Origin: an uncultured Ruminococcus sp. | GTDB taxonomy: Bacteria > Bacillota > Clostridia > Oscillospirales > CAG-272 | Assembly: GCA_902778145.1 (NCBI GenBank) | Contig: CACYWW010000009.1 | Location: 1-54,603, forward strand | Reading direction: 5' to 3' | DNA: 54,603 nt | Part shown: one piece after another, positions 44,762-52,752 of the stretch | Position numbering within the stretch: the stretch's first letter is position 1 | How the letters are laid out: each line of letters opens with the position of its first letter | Made by a program: the position numbers and the translations under genes | Notes under the pieces: generated by a model | What the model saw: only the letters and a program-made list of their open reading frames with translations | Told to the model about the DNA's origin: nothing | The model's database searches: none

Positions 44762-45653
44762 ATGAGACAGCTTACGGTAAGACGTGAAAAAACGTTCGTC
44801 GGCTCCGCCGCGAAGGCGCACGTATACATCGCGGATCCGCAGGGAGATACCGTCATAAGCGGTATGAACTGTTCAAAGCTCGGCGAGCTCAGGAACAATG
44901 AGGAAAAGACGTTTGAGATCACGGAGGAGGCGACGCGCGTGTTCGTCACCGCGGACAAGCTGAGTCAGAGCTTCTGCAAGGACTCCGCCGCCGTTCCCGC
45001 GGGTACGGAGCCCGTGCTCCTCACCGGGAAGAACAAATTCGATCCCGCAAAGGGCAACCCGTTCCGTTTTGACGGAGAACCTGACGATTTCGCTCTGCTT
45101 GACAGGAACAGCGGCGGCAAAAAGGGCTCTCTGATCATGATCATAGCGCTTGTCGTCGGCATCATCGCCGGATATTTCGGGATGAGGGCGATATTGAATC
45201 ATGAAAAAAAAGGTCGACGTGACGTTCCACGGGCTCACGATGCAGCTCACGGACAAATACACGGAGGATAAAGACAGCTCGATCGTCAATGAAAACTCGC
45301 GGCTTTTCGCAAAGGGCAAAAGCAGCCTTGAGGTAGCGGTACATCTGCTCCGCGAGCCGACGGTCGGCGAATCGGAAATACTTGCCGATCTCAGCGAAAA
45401 GGAATACGCGGAACTGATGCTGAAGACGTACGGCTGGGATGATAAGACGTCGGTCGAGCAGAAGGACGGTCTGACGTTCTTCAAAAAGACCGAGACACTG
45501 CAGGTCGGCGGGAAGGACACGGAATTCTACTATACCTATTACATATTCAAAGGCAAGGACGCCTTCTACCGGGTCATGCTTTACACGGTACAGAAGTCCG
45601 TGTACGAAGGATCGACTTTCTCCGACATCATAAAGACCGTAAAGGTCAAATGA
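44762..45653 (+). pseudogene. single-pass membrane protein, apparently frameshifted
   Basis: The first frame (44762-45271) encodes a cytosolic domain (MRQLTVRREKTFVGSAAKAHVYI) and a helix KGSLIMIIALVVGIIAGYFGM, then 25 unlikely residues (EKKGRRDVPRAHDAAHGQ). A second frame (45201-45653) encodes the natural continuation KKVDVTFHGLTMQLTDKYTEDKD. The switch is at a run of eight A (45204-45211). With seven A the two join as one 296-residue protein, N-in, one helix, C-out, a layout I associate with clostridial homologues. So this is either a real inactivating or phase-variable change, or an assembly error. The separate start at 45201 has only a weak, distant GAGGG. Function unknown. Cotranscribed with the ABC-F gene. 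Confidence 0.7.
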
Positions 45654-45671
45654 ATCCGGCAATAAAAAACG

Positions 45672-45813
45672 GACGGCTTGCACAGCCGCCCGTCAACTTG
45701 CAGACAAAGTTTTTATTCTTTATTCTACTCCTTCCGTCACGACTGAACGTCGTGACACCTCCCTCAAAGAGGGAGGCAAAACAAGGCTCCTGACGGCTTG
45801 CACAGCCGCCCGT
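45672..45813. repeat. paired 22-base repeats with two hairpins between
   Basis: Two identical 22-base copies (45672-45693 and 45792-45813) contain the stem GGCT-TGCAC-AGCC. The second is followed by five T and may end the plus-strand transcript. Between them are two perfect hairpins: GTCACGAC/GTCGTGAC (45736-45756) and CCTCCCTC-AAA-GAGGGAGG (45758-45776). The whole gap between the two convergent genes is made of these elements. Confidence 0.8.
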
Positions 45814-45826
45814 TTTTATTTATCTT

Positions 45827-47809
45827 TCAAAGATCATCCGGCAATCTGTGATTTACACAGTATTCAAGACAGTTCAGAACTTCGTCGACCGTTATGCTGC
45901 CGGTCCGGCCGGCTCCCATATCCTCGTTGAAGAGATAAAAGCCGAACGAATTGTGATAATCCCTGCTTTCCCTGTCCGTTATATTGCGCTCGTATATCAC
46001 GCACTTTCTGTCCATATCAATGAATATGCGTTCATAGCACTTGTCGCCGCTGTTTTTTATATCATACGTATAGCCCGCCATGCCTGTCCTGTTGCTGCGC
46101 CACGACGCGGAAAAGAACTTTTCCGCCCGGCCGAGACCTTCCAGCACTTCTTCAAAGCTGTCGCTTTCATTTACTATGTCGCAGACGGTCTGAAGATCGA
46201 GCTTCGGATATCCGTATTCCTCCCGGAGTCCGAGACGCTTCAGATCCGTATAGAGCAGGATATGTGCCTCCGGAACGGATCCGTCGACGCCGCGGCGCTT
46301 CAGCAATTCGTCGATCCCGTCGCCTGTCGCGCGGGAATACTCTACGTCTATCCCGAGGTATGTGTTATCGATATATTCCTTTACTTTTTCGATCTCTTTT
46401 GTATCAAGCTTCTCTCCGTTCCTTTCACGGATAATATAACCCGCGAATTCTTCAGCCGATATTAAATCGGTTTTACTTGTTTCGATTTCAGCGGATTCAG
46501 CCGTATTGTCAGAATTCGTTTCCGGATTCTCGGTTTGTTGTTTGTCGTCGGTCGATCCATCGGGATCCGCGGAAGTGCCTGCGTGCGGAGTTTCCTCTCC
46601 GGTCATGGTCTGTCCCGATGCGGCACCGACGTATTCGGCTACCTTTACGGCGTACCGTTTCTCCGTTTTTCCGGCTACACCGTCTTCACCGACTTTCTTT
46701 TCTTTTATTACGACCTCGACCCACAGCCCGTCTTCCGCGGGTATGGCGGTACAGGAAACCTTTTTCCTCAAAACTCCCGGAATATTTTCATCCGACGCGC
46801 TGCAGATCCTGTTTCTGTCAAGCTTTATACCGCTGAAAGGCTCAAGCGCCTTGTCATACAGCTCGCCGCGGAATTCGAGGACCGTCCCGTCGTTTCTTAT
46901 GACGGCTTTTACGTCGTCTCCGCGTCTTATACCGTCAGTCTCCCTGTAAAAGGTGAACGTGTATTCGGCTCTGAAATCCCTGTCTTCTTTCGTGTAATTT
47001 CTGAAATCCGCGGTCTTATCTTCATCGGTGGATACGTGGATGAGGGACGGCTCGGTCACGTGCGTGTCAACGTCATATTTCCATTCCCTCGCGTCGACGC
47101 CGGTGTATTCAAGGATAACGGCTCTCGCGTAATCCGCGTAATCCTTCTCCGTTGAATCTTCATTGATAGGACCCGTGAACGTAAGCGTGTCTGGCGTCTC
47201 GTCCGGACTGTACGTGTATCTTACGATCCCTCCGGTCACCTCATCAAACCATAACGCCGCAAACGCACCCTCAGTCCCGTTCCAGTACATATCGGCGCCG
47301 TGGCCCCTTTTGAATATATTTTGAGTCCATTCATAACGAAGGCTGTATTCTTTTCCAAACACCGTTTCGGTTTTATCCGGAACGTTTTCCTTTTTATAGT
47401 TTTCAAATGCATGCAGATTATCAAGGATCTTTCCCTCTTTCTGGGATGACAAATCTGCCGCCTGATATTCCACTGTACGGTATTCAGACAATTCCACGGC
47501 TTTTCTTGTTTCGATTTCAGCGGATTCAGCCGTATTGTCAGAATTCGTTTCCGGATTAGCGGCACCGACGTTCCTGTGCGCGTCCTCATACGCTTTCTTT
47601 GCGACCGGTATCAGGCACACGGCAAACAGTGACACGATGAGAAGTCCCGCGGCCGCAGCCGAAAGAACGCTCAGAAATCCGTGCCGAAAGGACGGCTCCG
47701 CGTCCGTGCCGGTATTTTTTATTTGAGCTTTGAGGATCGCTCCCTTCCTCTCCCGGATGAGAGCGTCAGCCTCCGTATTGAGAAGCCTTTTCATATCCCG
47801 CTCACTCAT
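45827..47809 (-). CDS. large membrane-anchored anti-sigma-like partner of the ECF sigma factor
   Basis: A 660-residue protein directly after an ECF sigma gene. The short cytosolic N-terminus (MSERDMKRLLNTEADALIRERKG) is where an anti-sigma region would lie. One helix follows (LSVLSAAAAGLLIVSLFAVCLIPVA, ~residues 45-70) and then ~590 extracytosolic residues in two parts. The parts are separated by a linker, and the sequence NPETNSDNTAESAEIET occurs identically before each part (~residues 85 and 430). The first part contains YDVDTHVTEP and RFRAEYTFTFYRE-like strands. The second ends in EVLNCLEYCVNHR. I recognise no catalytic motif. The ATG at 47809 follows AGAGGTGAT. A GTG three codons earlier overlaps the sigma stop. 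Pairing with the sigma gene suggests, but does not prove, anti-sigma function. Confidence 0.65.
   Translation of the reverse strand: MSERDMKRLLNTEADALIRERKGAILKAQIKNTGTDAEPSFRHGFLSVLSAAAAGLLIVSLFAVCLIPVAKKAYEDAHRNVGAANPETNSDNTAESAEIETRKAVELSEYRTVEYQAADLSSQKEGKILDNLHAFENYKKENVPDKTETVFGKEYSLRYEWTQNIFKRGHGADMYWNGTEGAFAALWFDEVTGGIVRYTYSPDETPDTLTFTGPINEDSTEKDYADYARAVILEYTGVDAREWKYDVDTHVTEPSLIHVSTDEDKTADFRNYTKEDRDFRAEYTFTFYRETDGIRRGDDVKAVIRNDGTVLEFRGELYDKALEPFSGIKLDRNRICSASDENIPGVLRKKVSCTAIPAEDGLWVEVVIKEKKVGEDGVAGKTEKRYAVKVAEYVGAASGQTMTGEETPHAGTSADPDGSTDDKQQTENPETNSDNTAESAEIETSKTDLISAEEFAGYIIRERNGEKLDTKEIEKVKEYIDNTYLGIDVEYSRATGDGIDELLKRRGVDGSVPEAHILLYTDLKRLGLREEYGYPKLDLQTVCDIVNESDSFEEVLEGLGRAEKFFSASWRSNRTGMAGYTYDIKNSGDKCYERIFIDMDRKCVIYERNITDRESRDYHNSFGFYLFNEDMGAGRTGSITVDEVLNCLEYCVNHRLPDDL
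46476..46528 (-). repeat. 53-base direct repeat, copy 1
   Basis: Identical base for base to 47505-47557, in the same frame of the same gene, encoding the second NPETNSDNTAESAEIET linker. The perfect identity points to recent duplication or ongoing recombination. Confidence 0.9.
47505..47557 (-). repeat. 53-base direct repeat, copy 2
   Basis: Partner of 46476-46528, encoding the first linker just outside the membrane helix. Recombination between copies would remove 1029 bases (343 codons, in frame) and leave a shorter protein with only the second extracytosolic part. Confidence 0.9.
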
Positions 47810-47814
47810 TTTTA

Positions 47815-48339
47815 TCACCTCTGTCCGTAGTATTTTTTCATTTTTTCCACCGCTCTTCTGTACCGTTTCTGCACGGCGGCTTCGTTCTCCGAAGTTTCCG
47901 CGGCGATCTTTTTGAATTTCATGCCGCAGAGAACGTGGAGCGTGACAACGCGCTTTTCCTCCGGCGCGAGCCTGTCGAGCGCGTCGAGCAGCGTCAGAGA
48001 CGAAGCGACATCCGTCTCCTCCGCAGGGAGTTGTTCCGCCTCCTCAAGCTGTTCCGTTCCCCGCCTTTTCCGCAGACGGTTGAGCGCCTGATTGCGCGCG
48101 ATCGATATCACCCAGGCGCACGCGTCCCCGCCCGAGTACGATCCCGCGCTTTCCAGCACCTCAACGAACGTGTCCTGCGCCGTGTCCTCCGCGTCGCACC
48201 GCTGCCCGAGTACGGAATAGGCGGTGAAATATACTTTTTTGCCTATCAGGTCGTACAGCTCCGAGAGCGCTCCGGAATCGCCCCGGGCTATACGTTCAAG
48301 CGCCCTTTTGCAAAGCGCTTTTCTTTTTGTATCGCCCAT
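47815..48339 (-). CDS. ECF-type RNA polymerase sigma factor
   Basis: A 174-residue sigma-70 family member with only regions 2 and 4. Region 2 is LSELYDLIGKKVYFTAYSVLGQRCDAEDTAQDTFVEV with the typical DAEDTAQDTF and WVISIARNQALNRLRKRR. Region 4 at ~120-165 is LAPEEKRVVTLHVLCGMKFKKIAAETSENEAAVQKRYRRAVEKMKK, a helix-turn-helix. ATG at 48339 is preceded by a TTG codon that is better spaced from GGAG, so the true start may be 48342. It overlaps or touches the following membrane gene, the usual arrangement for a sigma factor and its controller. Target promoters are unknown. Confidence 0.92.
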   Translation of the reverse strand: MGDTKRKALCKRALERIARGDSGALSELYDLIGKKVYFTAYSVLGQRCDAEDTAQDTFVEVLESAGSYSGGDACAWVISIARNQALNRLRKRRGTEQLEEAEQLPAEETDVASSLTLLDALDRLAPEEKRVVTLHVLCGMKFKKIAAETSENEAAVQKRYRRAVEKMKKYYGQR

Positions 48340-48415
48340 CAATTTTTGAATCTCCGATCATCGTGGTTCATATATATAGTAACGCGTAAGAGCGAAAATC
48401 GGACAGATAAATTGT

Positions 48416-48456
48416 AAAAAAATAAAAAAAGCTTTATCCCGCGGACGGGATAAAGC
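48416..48456 (-). terminator. terminator after the 39-residue gene
   Basis: GCTTTATCCCG-CGGA-CGGGATAAAGC (48431-48456), an 11-base perfect stem, followed on the minus strand by TTTTTTTATTTTTTT. A T-run on the other side could make it work in both directions. Confidence 0.88.
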
Positions 48457-48466
48457 GCGTTTTTCG

Positions 48467-48586
48467 TTATCTTCCGTTTCTGCCGCCGCGGCAGCCGCCG
48501 CAGTTGCAGTAGCAGAAAAGAATGAGCGCGATTATTACGATGAACCATATATTATCGTCGTCGAAGATATCGCATAAGCAGTTCAT
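48467..48586 (-). CDS. 39-residue single-helix membrane peptide
   Basis: Reads MNCLCDIFDDDNIWFIVIIA followed by LILFCYCNCGG and an Arg/Gly tail ending NGR. A short acidic N-terminus is followed by one hydrophobic helix (IWFIVIIALILFCY) and a Cys/Gly-rich end with six cysteines overall. The ATG at 48586 has GGAGG eight bases upstream and the stop is directly followed by a strong terminator, so the frame is very likely real. Small proteins of the type FDDNCIWIIIL... are frequent in clostridial genomes and have, as far as I know, no assigned function. It lies between yraN and the sigma operon, on the same strand. Confidence 0.72.
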   Translation of the reverse strand: MNCLCDIFDDDNIWFIVIIALILFCYCNCGGCRGGRNGR

Positions 48587-48678
48587 TATCGGACCTCCGA
48601 ATCATATTTTTCGTATTGCCGGATGCATTCAGCCTCCGTTACTATAATATGACCCTCCGTCAGACGGTGACACAGCGG

Positions 48679-49113
48679 TCAGAGGAACCTTCTGTCCCGG
48701 CTGCCGTATCTTACGCTCTGCGACGACTGCACGGCGTTCTCGATCTGTCCGATCGAATCTATGAAATACCAGACCGATCCGTCCTCAGCCCTGTGAGTGC
48801 TGACTATGACCTCGATAACGTCTATCCTCGGCTGAAGGCGCGTCGGATGCTCGAAGAGATACTGCTTCGCCGCCGTGGCGACGGAATTCTTTTTGAAGGC
48901 GTTGACGGCGGAGGCGGGTCTGCCGTATCTCAGGCTTTCTCCGTTGTATCTCGTTTTGACCTCCGCTATGACGAGGTATTTGTCGTTATACGCCACGATA
49001 TCGAGCTCACCGCCCGAGGCGTAGTAATTCCGCGCCGCCACGGTGAAGCCCTTCCGCTCAAGGTATTCCGCGGCGACGCCCTCTCCGAAATACCCGAATT
49101 CCCTGTTATTCAT
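48679..49113 (-). CDS. yraN: YraN (UPF0102) endonuclease-like protein
   Basis: A 144-residue protein with the restriction-endonuclease-like fold: GEGVAAEYLERKGFTVAARNYYASGGELDIVAYNDKYLVIAEVKTR contains the Asp and the E-x-K of the PD-(D/E)xK site. The protein is next to RNase HII, its usual neighbour. The cellular role is poorly defined. Start ATG at 49113 overlaps the rnhB stop by 8 bases, with little Shine-Dalgarno sequence, so translation is coupled. An in-frame TTG two codons upstream is possible. Confidence 0.9.
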   Translation of the reverse strand: MNNREFGYFGEGVAAEYLERKGFTVAARNYYASGGELDIVAYNDKYLVIAEVKTRYNGESLRYGRPASAVNAFKKNSVATAAKQYLFEHPTRLQPRIDVIEVIVSTHRAEDGSVWYFIDSIGQIENAVQSSQSVRYGSRDRRFL

Positions 49114-49708
49114 TGTCAAGAAACTTCAGAAAGGTTTTTCTGTGAGCGGGACACGGGCCGTATTTGCGGAGCGCCTCCATATGCTCGCGCGTGCCGTAGC
49201 CCTTGTGCTTCGCAAAACCGTACTGCGGATACTCTTTATCAAGCTCATAACAGAGTCTGTCACGGCTGACCTTTGCAAGCACCGACGCCGCGGCGATCGA
49301 CGGCACCTTCGCGTCGCCGCCGACTACGGTCTCTGCCGGGATCTTTATATTCCTTTTGCAGTTCCCGTCTATCAGCGCAAAATCGGCTTTGACGGAAAGC
49401 GCCTCTATCGCGCGTTCCATCGCGAGCATGGACGCGTTCAGGATATTGATCTCGTCTATCTCCTCTGCCGAGGCGAAGCCTATCCCGTACGCGACGGCGT
49501 TTCCGGTTATTACCGTGAAAAGCGCCTCGCGCTTTTTTTCGGACAGCTTCTTGCTGTCGTTGAGCCCTTCTATCACAAGACCGCGCGGCAGTATCACCGC
49601 CGCGGCGCATACGGGGCCCATAAGCGGGCCTCTGCCCGCCTCGTCGACTCCGCAGATGTTCGCGTATTCCTCGGCGGCGTACGCTTCTTCATACGTATAA
49701 TCAAGCAT
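49106..49708 (-). CDS. rnhB: ribonuclease HII
   Basis: Cuts RNA in RNA-DNA hybrids, including single ribonucleotides in DNA. The 200-residue protein has the DEDD catalytic set: CGVDEAGRGPLMGPVCAAAVIL (D, E) near residue 20, DFALIDGN (D) near residue 112 and SIAAASVLAKVSRDR (D) near residue 145. AEEYANICGVDEAGRG is the standard N-terminus. The ATG at 49708 lies inside the end of the rbgA gene (8-base overlap), with GGAGAG upstream. Confidence 0.96.
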   Translation of the reverse strand: MLDYTYEEAYAAEEYANICGVDEAGRGPLMGPVCAAAVILPRGLVIEGLNDSKKLSEKKREALFTVITGNAVAYGIGFASAEEIDEINILNASMLAMERAIEALSVKADFALIDGNCKRNIKIPAETVVGGDAKVPSIAAASVLAKVSRDRLCYELDKEYPQYGFAKHKGYGTREHMEALRKYGPCPAHRKTFLKFLDNE

Positions 49709-50570
49709 TTTTCGGTCTCTCCAGCGTTATTTTCCCGATCTTTCCGGCGCGCAGCTCGTCAAGCAAAAGATCCGCGCAGCGATCCCTGTTTATCTCGCCG
49801 CCCTTCAGCAAAAGCCCGCGCTTTCTCGCCGCCGCCTCGAATATCTCGTGAGGCTCGGCGCCCTCGACAAATTCCGGGTCGAGCTTGTATCTCTCACACA
49901 GAAGCGAAGGATAGAGCCTCTTCAGCCTCTCGCACAAAGCGTAGGCGACAGCCTCACGCTCGACTACCTCGTCCTTGACGGCGCCGGTCATGCTGAGGTT
50001 TTCGCCGACCTCGCGCTCGTCGAATTTCGGCCACAGGACGCCCGGCATATCGAGCAGATCTATACCGAGCGACGTCGTCACCCACTGCTTCGCGGTGGTG
50101 ACGCCCGGCCTGTTCTCGACCTTCGCGCTCTTGTTTTTCGCCAGACGGTTAATGAGCGACGATTTGCCGACGTTCGGTATCCCGACGATCATCGCCTTGA
50201 GATGTCTTCCCGCCATCCCCTTGTCCTCATAGCGCTTTATCTTTTCCGACAGCGCGGTATTCACGGCGTCGCGCATGCGGTCGAGCCCGTATCCCGTGAG
50301 GCAGTCCGTGAAAATGCAGCTTTCACCGTTCTTTTCATAATAAGCGCGCCAGATCCGGCACGCCTCGGGGTCGGAGAGCGTGTATTTGTTCAGCACCGTG
50401 ACGTGAGGCTTCGCGCCGATCAGGCGCTTTATCTCCGGGTTCTTCGAGCTGTAGGGGATGCGCGCGTCGAGCAATTCTATCACTATATCGACGGAGCCGA
50501 GATTTTCCTGTATCAGCCTCCGCGTTTTAGCCATATGGCCGGGAAACCACTGTATCTGATCCGACGGCAT
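49701..50570 (-). CDS. rbgA: ribosome biogenesis GTPase RbgA/YlqF
   Basis: GTPase needed for late assembly of the 50S ribosomal subunit. The 289-residue protein shows the circularly permuted GTPase motif order: G4 (VLNKYTL) comes before G1 (VGIPNVGKSSLINRL near residue 130), G2 (GVTT) and G3 (DMPGVL). The N-terminus QIQWFPGHMAKTRRLI is diagnostic. The C-terminal ~80 residues form the RNA-binding helical domain. It heads the rbgA-rnhB-yraN set, a common Firmicute order, although rplS, often nearby, is absent. Confidence 0.96.
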   Translation of the reverse strand: MPSDQIQWFPGHMAKTRRLIQENLGSVDIVIELLDARIPYSSKNPEIKRLIGAKPHVTVLNKYTLSDPEACRIWRAYYEKNGESCIFTDCLTGYGLDRMRDAVNTALSEKIKRYEDKGMAGRHLKAMIVGIPNVGKSSLINRLAKNKSAKVENRPGVTTAKQWVTTSLGIDLLDMPGVLWPKFDEREVGENLSMTGAVKDEVVEREAVAYALCERLKRLYPSLLCERYKLDPEFVEGAEPHEIFEAAARKRGLLLKGGEINRDRCADLLLDELRAGKIGKITLERPKNA

Positions 50571-50595
50571 ATTCTGTCCTTTCCTTTCCCTGTCA

Positions 50596-50655
50596 AAAGT
50601 CCCGCCTTCGTGGGACTTTCCCGTTCAATCCAAAGCGCAGAGCAACGCTCTGCGC
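50596..50655 (-). terminator. two hairpins between lepB and rbgA
   Basis: GCGCAGAGC-AAC-GCTCTGCGC (50635-50655) directly follows the lepB stop on the minus strand, and AAAGTCCC/GGGACTTT (50596-50619) follows it. Neither has a long U-run on the minus strand, so partial termination or RNA-end protection is as likely as full termination. Confidence 0.55.
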
Positions 50656-50667
50656 CGGTATCTTCTG

Positions 50668-51363
50668 TTAAAACTTCACCGAAAACGGCCAGATCCGGAA
50701 AATGACCTTTCCGAGAACGTAGCGCGAATCGACGGGACCGAGGTTCGACCTCGAATCGGACGAGCCGTTGCGGTTGTCTCCCATGCAGAAGAGCATCCCA
50801 TCCTCGACCGTCAAAGGATATGTTCTCGTATATCTGTCCTTGATAATCGGTGTGCCTTCTGCGTAGGTACTGCGCATCGGTTCTATATACGGTTCGTCGA
50901 GCGGCTCGACCGTTGCGAGCACTTCGTCGACCGTGAGCGAGCTGTCGTCGTAGACGTAGACCTTCCAGTTATCGAAATCGATATACACGGTCTGACCGCC
51001 CACCGCTATGACGCGTTTGATTATCGGCTCTGTTATTATCGGGTACGTCGTATGCGAGCCCTCGGGTACCTGGAAAACGACTATGTCGCCCTGCTTCGGC
51101 GTATAGAACAGGTTTGAAACGACGATCGACTCTCCCTCGTGAAAGGTGACCTCCATCGAGCCGCCGTCAACGACCGCCTGTCTCGCGACGTACGAGAACA
51201 TCAGAAGCACAAAGGAAAGCGAAAGCGCGATTATCTCGACCCATTCGAAGACCTCCTGCGCGGCGGACTTCTTCTCTTTTTCCTTCTTTTTCTTTACGGG
51301 AGCCGTCTCTTCCGCCGTCTCCTCTTTTATCTCTTCTTTTATCTCTTCGTTACTGTTGTCCAT
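50668..51363 (-). CDS. lepB: signal peptidase I
   Basis: Membrane serine protease that removes signal peptides from exported proteins. The 231-residue protein starts with an unusually long charged stretch of Glu and Lys (residues 1-35), then one helix (VEIIALSLSFVLLMFSYVARQAV), the catalytic Ser in GGSMEVTFHEGE near residue 68, the general-base Lys in IIKRVIAVGGQTV near residue 117, and the box FCMGDNRNGSSDSRSNLGPVD. One N-terminal helix is normal for Gram-positive SipS types. It overlaps the end of the upstream phosphoglycerate-mutase-like gene by 14 bases. Confidence 0.95.
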   Translation of the reverse strand: MDNSNEEIKEEIKEETAEETAPVKKKKEKEKKSAAQEVFEWVEIIALSLSFVLLMFSYVARQAVVDGGSMEVTFHEGESIVVSNLFYTPKQGDIVVFQVPEGSHTTYPIITEPIIKRVIAVGGQTVYIDFDNWKVYVYDDSSLTVDEVLATVEPLDEPYIEPMRSTYAEGTPIIKDRYTRTYPLTVEDGMLFCMGDNRNGSSDSRSNLGPVDSRYVLGKVIFRIWPFSVKF

Positions 51364-52591
51364 TCTCTTCCGTGGTCTCCTCTTTTTCGGGTGCGGGCAG
51401 CCTTATCATGAACGGGATGAACTTGAAGCCCTCGGGCAACCAGAACCCGCTCTTCGCGGCGTTCAGCTCCGAAAACGGCTTGTTTCCTACCTCCGTCCTT
51501 GTGGAATTATACATAAAGAACGGCGACTTTTCCGCGGTGTAAGCGCGCGCTTCGACGGAGCACGCCGCGCCCGACGTGACAAGGATCTTGAACTGATCGC
51601 CGCAGCCGCACAGATATTCGTATACGGGCGCGAGGATCGCGGAATCCGTTTCCTCTATGGCGCGGACCTTCGCCTGCGCGTCGCCGTCAAACGAAGCCTT
51701 GAGCGCCGAGCCGACGTGTACGAACACGAGATCTGCTCCGGCGGAAAACTCCGCGACAGCCGCGGCGGCCTTCGCGGCGTATTCACCGTTTTCGCCGGGC
51801 ACGGCGTCAACGCATCTGATACCGGAGATCGCCGCGGCGGCGCGGACATCCGGATCGGAGCAGACAGCCGCCGACGAGACCTTCCATTTTTCGTCAAAGT
51901 TTTCGATATCCGGACGCTTGCCGGCCGCCCACAGCCATACGGAGTTGAGCGGCTTTTTGCCCTCCGCGCGGCGCTTGACGTTGACGGGATGATCGTTCAG
52001 TATCGTATAGCTCTTTTCAAATACGGGGACGAGACGCGCCGCGCTTTCGCCCGCCGGCAGGAACGGTCCCACCGGTCCGCCGACGATATCGGCAGGGCTG
52101 TACATCTCCTCGATGCCGGGCGCTCTCTTCCAGAGCAGGCAGTGCTCTGTGCCGGCGCCCGCGTAGAATTTCTTGATCTTCGTGGAAAGCCCCTTGTTCA
52201 GAGCGCTTATGAGCCTCGCCGTCTCCTCGGGCGTGACGTCGCCGTCAAACGCGGAGATCATGGTCTTGTCCCTGTAATCTCCGTCCTCGGAAAGCGTGAC
52301 GAGCGAGCATCTGTACGCCGTGTCCTCGGCGTCGATCGCAAGACCTCTGCCTGCCGCCTCAAGTATCGCGGTGCCCGAAAGATCCTTCACGTCGGATCCG
52401 AGGACCGCGAATGCCGTGGACGATACCGTCGGTATCACGTCCTTTTCGGGATAGCTGATCAGTCCGTTGAAGCTCCTGTACGCGAGCATGTTCATCGTCG
52501 GCTTCACGGCGGCCTCCATCGGTGATTTTCCGTTGAGCGCGGACAGCTTGCCGTCTGACATACCGTCACACATCAAAATAAAATATTTCAT
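51350..52591 (-). CDS. phosphoglycerate mutase-like protein with degenerate active site
   Basis: A 413-residue protein with the alkaline-phosphatase-superfamily layout of archaeal-type cofactor-independent phosphoglycerate mutase (ApgM). MKYFILMCDGMSDG keeps the first metal Asp, and LEAAGRGLAI, DHPVNVKRRAEGKKP and overall length fit. Other catalytic positions are changed. The family's GSD-containing nucleophile loop reads TVSSTAFAVLG. The D-x-x-G-H metal motif reads ALKASFDGD. The DH(S/T)TP...H motif reads VTSGAACSVEARAY. It is therefore probably not a working mutase. The ATG at 52591 follows GGAG. It overlaps lepB, so the two are cotranslated, and a regulatory or binding role is possible. 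Confidence 0.75.
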   Translation of the reverse strand: MKYFILMCDGMSDGKLSALNGKSPMEAAVKPTMNMLAYRSFNGLISYPEKDVIPTVSSTAFAVLGSDVKDLSGTAILEAAGRGLAIDAEDTAYRCSLVTLSEDGDYRDKTMISAFDGDVTPEETARLISALNKGLSTKIKKFYAGAGTEHCLLWKRAPGIEEMYSPADIVGGPVGPFLPAGESAARLVPVFEKSYTILNDHPVNVKRRAEGKKPLNSVWLWAAGKRPDIENFDEKWKVSSAAVCSDPDVRAAAAISGIRCVDAVPGENGEYAAKAAAAVAEFSAGADLVFVHVGSALKASFDGDAQAKVRAIEETDSAILAPVYEYLCGCGDQFKILVTSGAACSVEARAYTAEKSPFFMYNSTRTEVGNKPFSELNAAKSGFWLPEGFKFIPFMIRLPAPEKEETTEENGQQ

Positions 52592-52693
52592 AATAACTCC
52601 TGAAGTCATAATCGACCTATTATATCAAATAGAGTGTATCATATAATTTTATCGCAGGCAAGTATAAAATTTAAATTTTGACGGAGAAAAGCA

Positions 52694-52722
52694 TTGACAT
52701 TTTTCAAGGCGTGTGATATGAT
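52694..52722 (+). promoter_or_regulatory. promoter of the esterase lipoprotein gene
   Basis: TTGACA (52694-52699), 17-base spacer, TATGAT (52717-52722), start near 52729. Confidence 0.75.
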
Positions 52723-52752
52723 TTGTGCGTATCCACATGAAAGGAGTTCAAA

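Noticed and set aside
45204-45211. Programmed -1 ribosomal frameshift at A8
   Set aside because: The downstream frame is +1/-2 relative to the upstream one, so a -1 slip does not reach it.
45201-45653. Independent gene starting at 45201
   Set aside because: The start lies on the A-tract with a distant, weak Shine-Dalgarno sequence, and the sequence continues the upstream membrane protein naturally; treated as one frameshifted gene.
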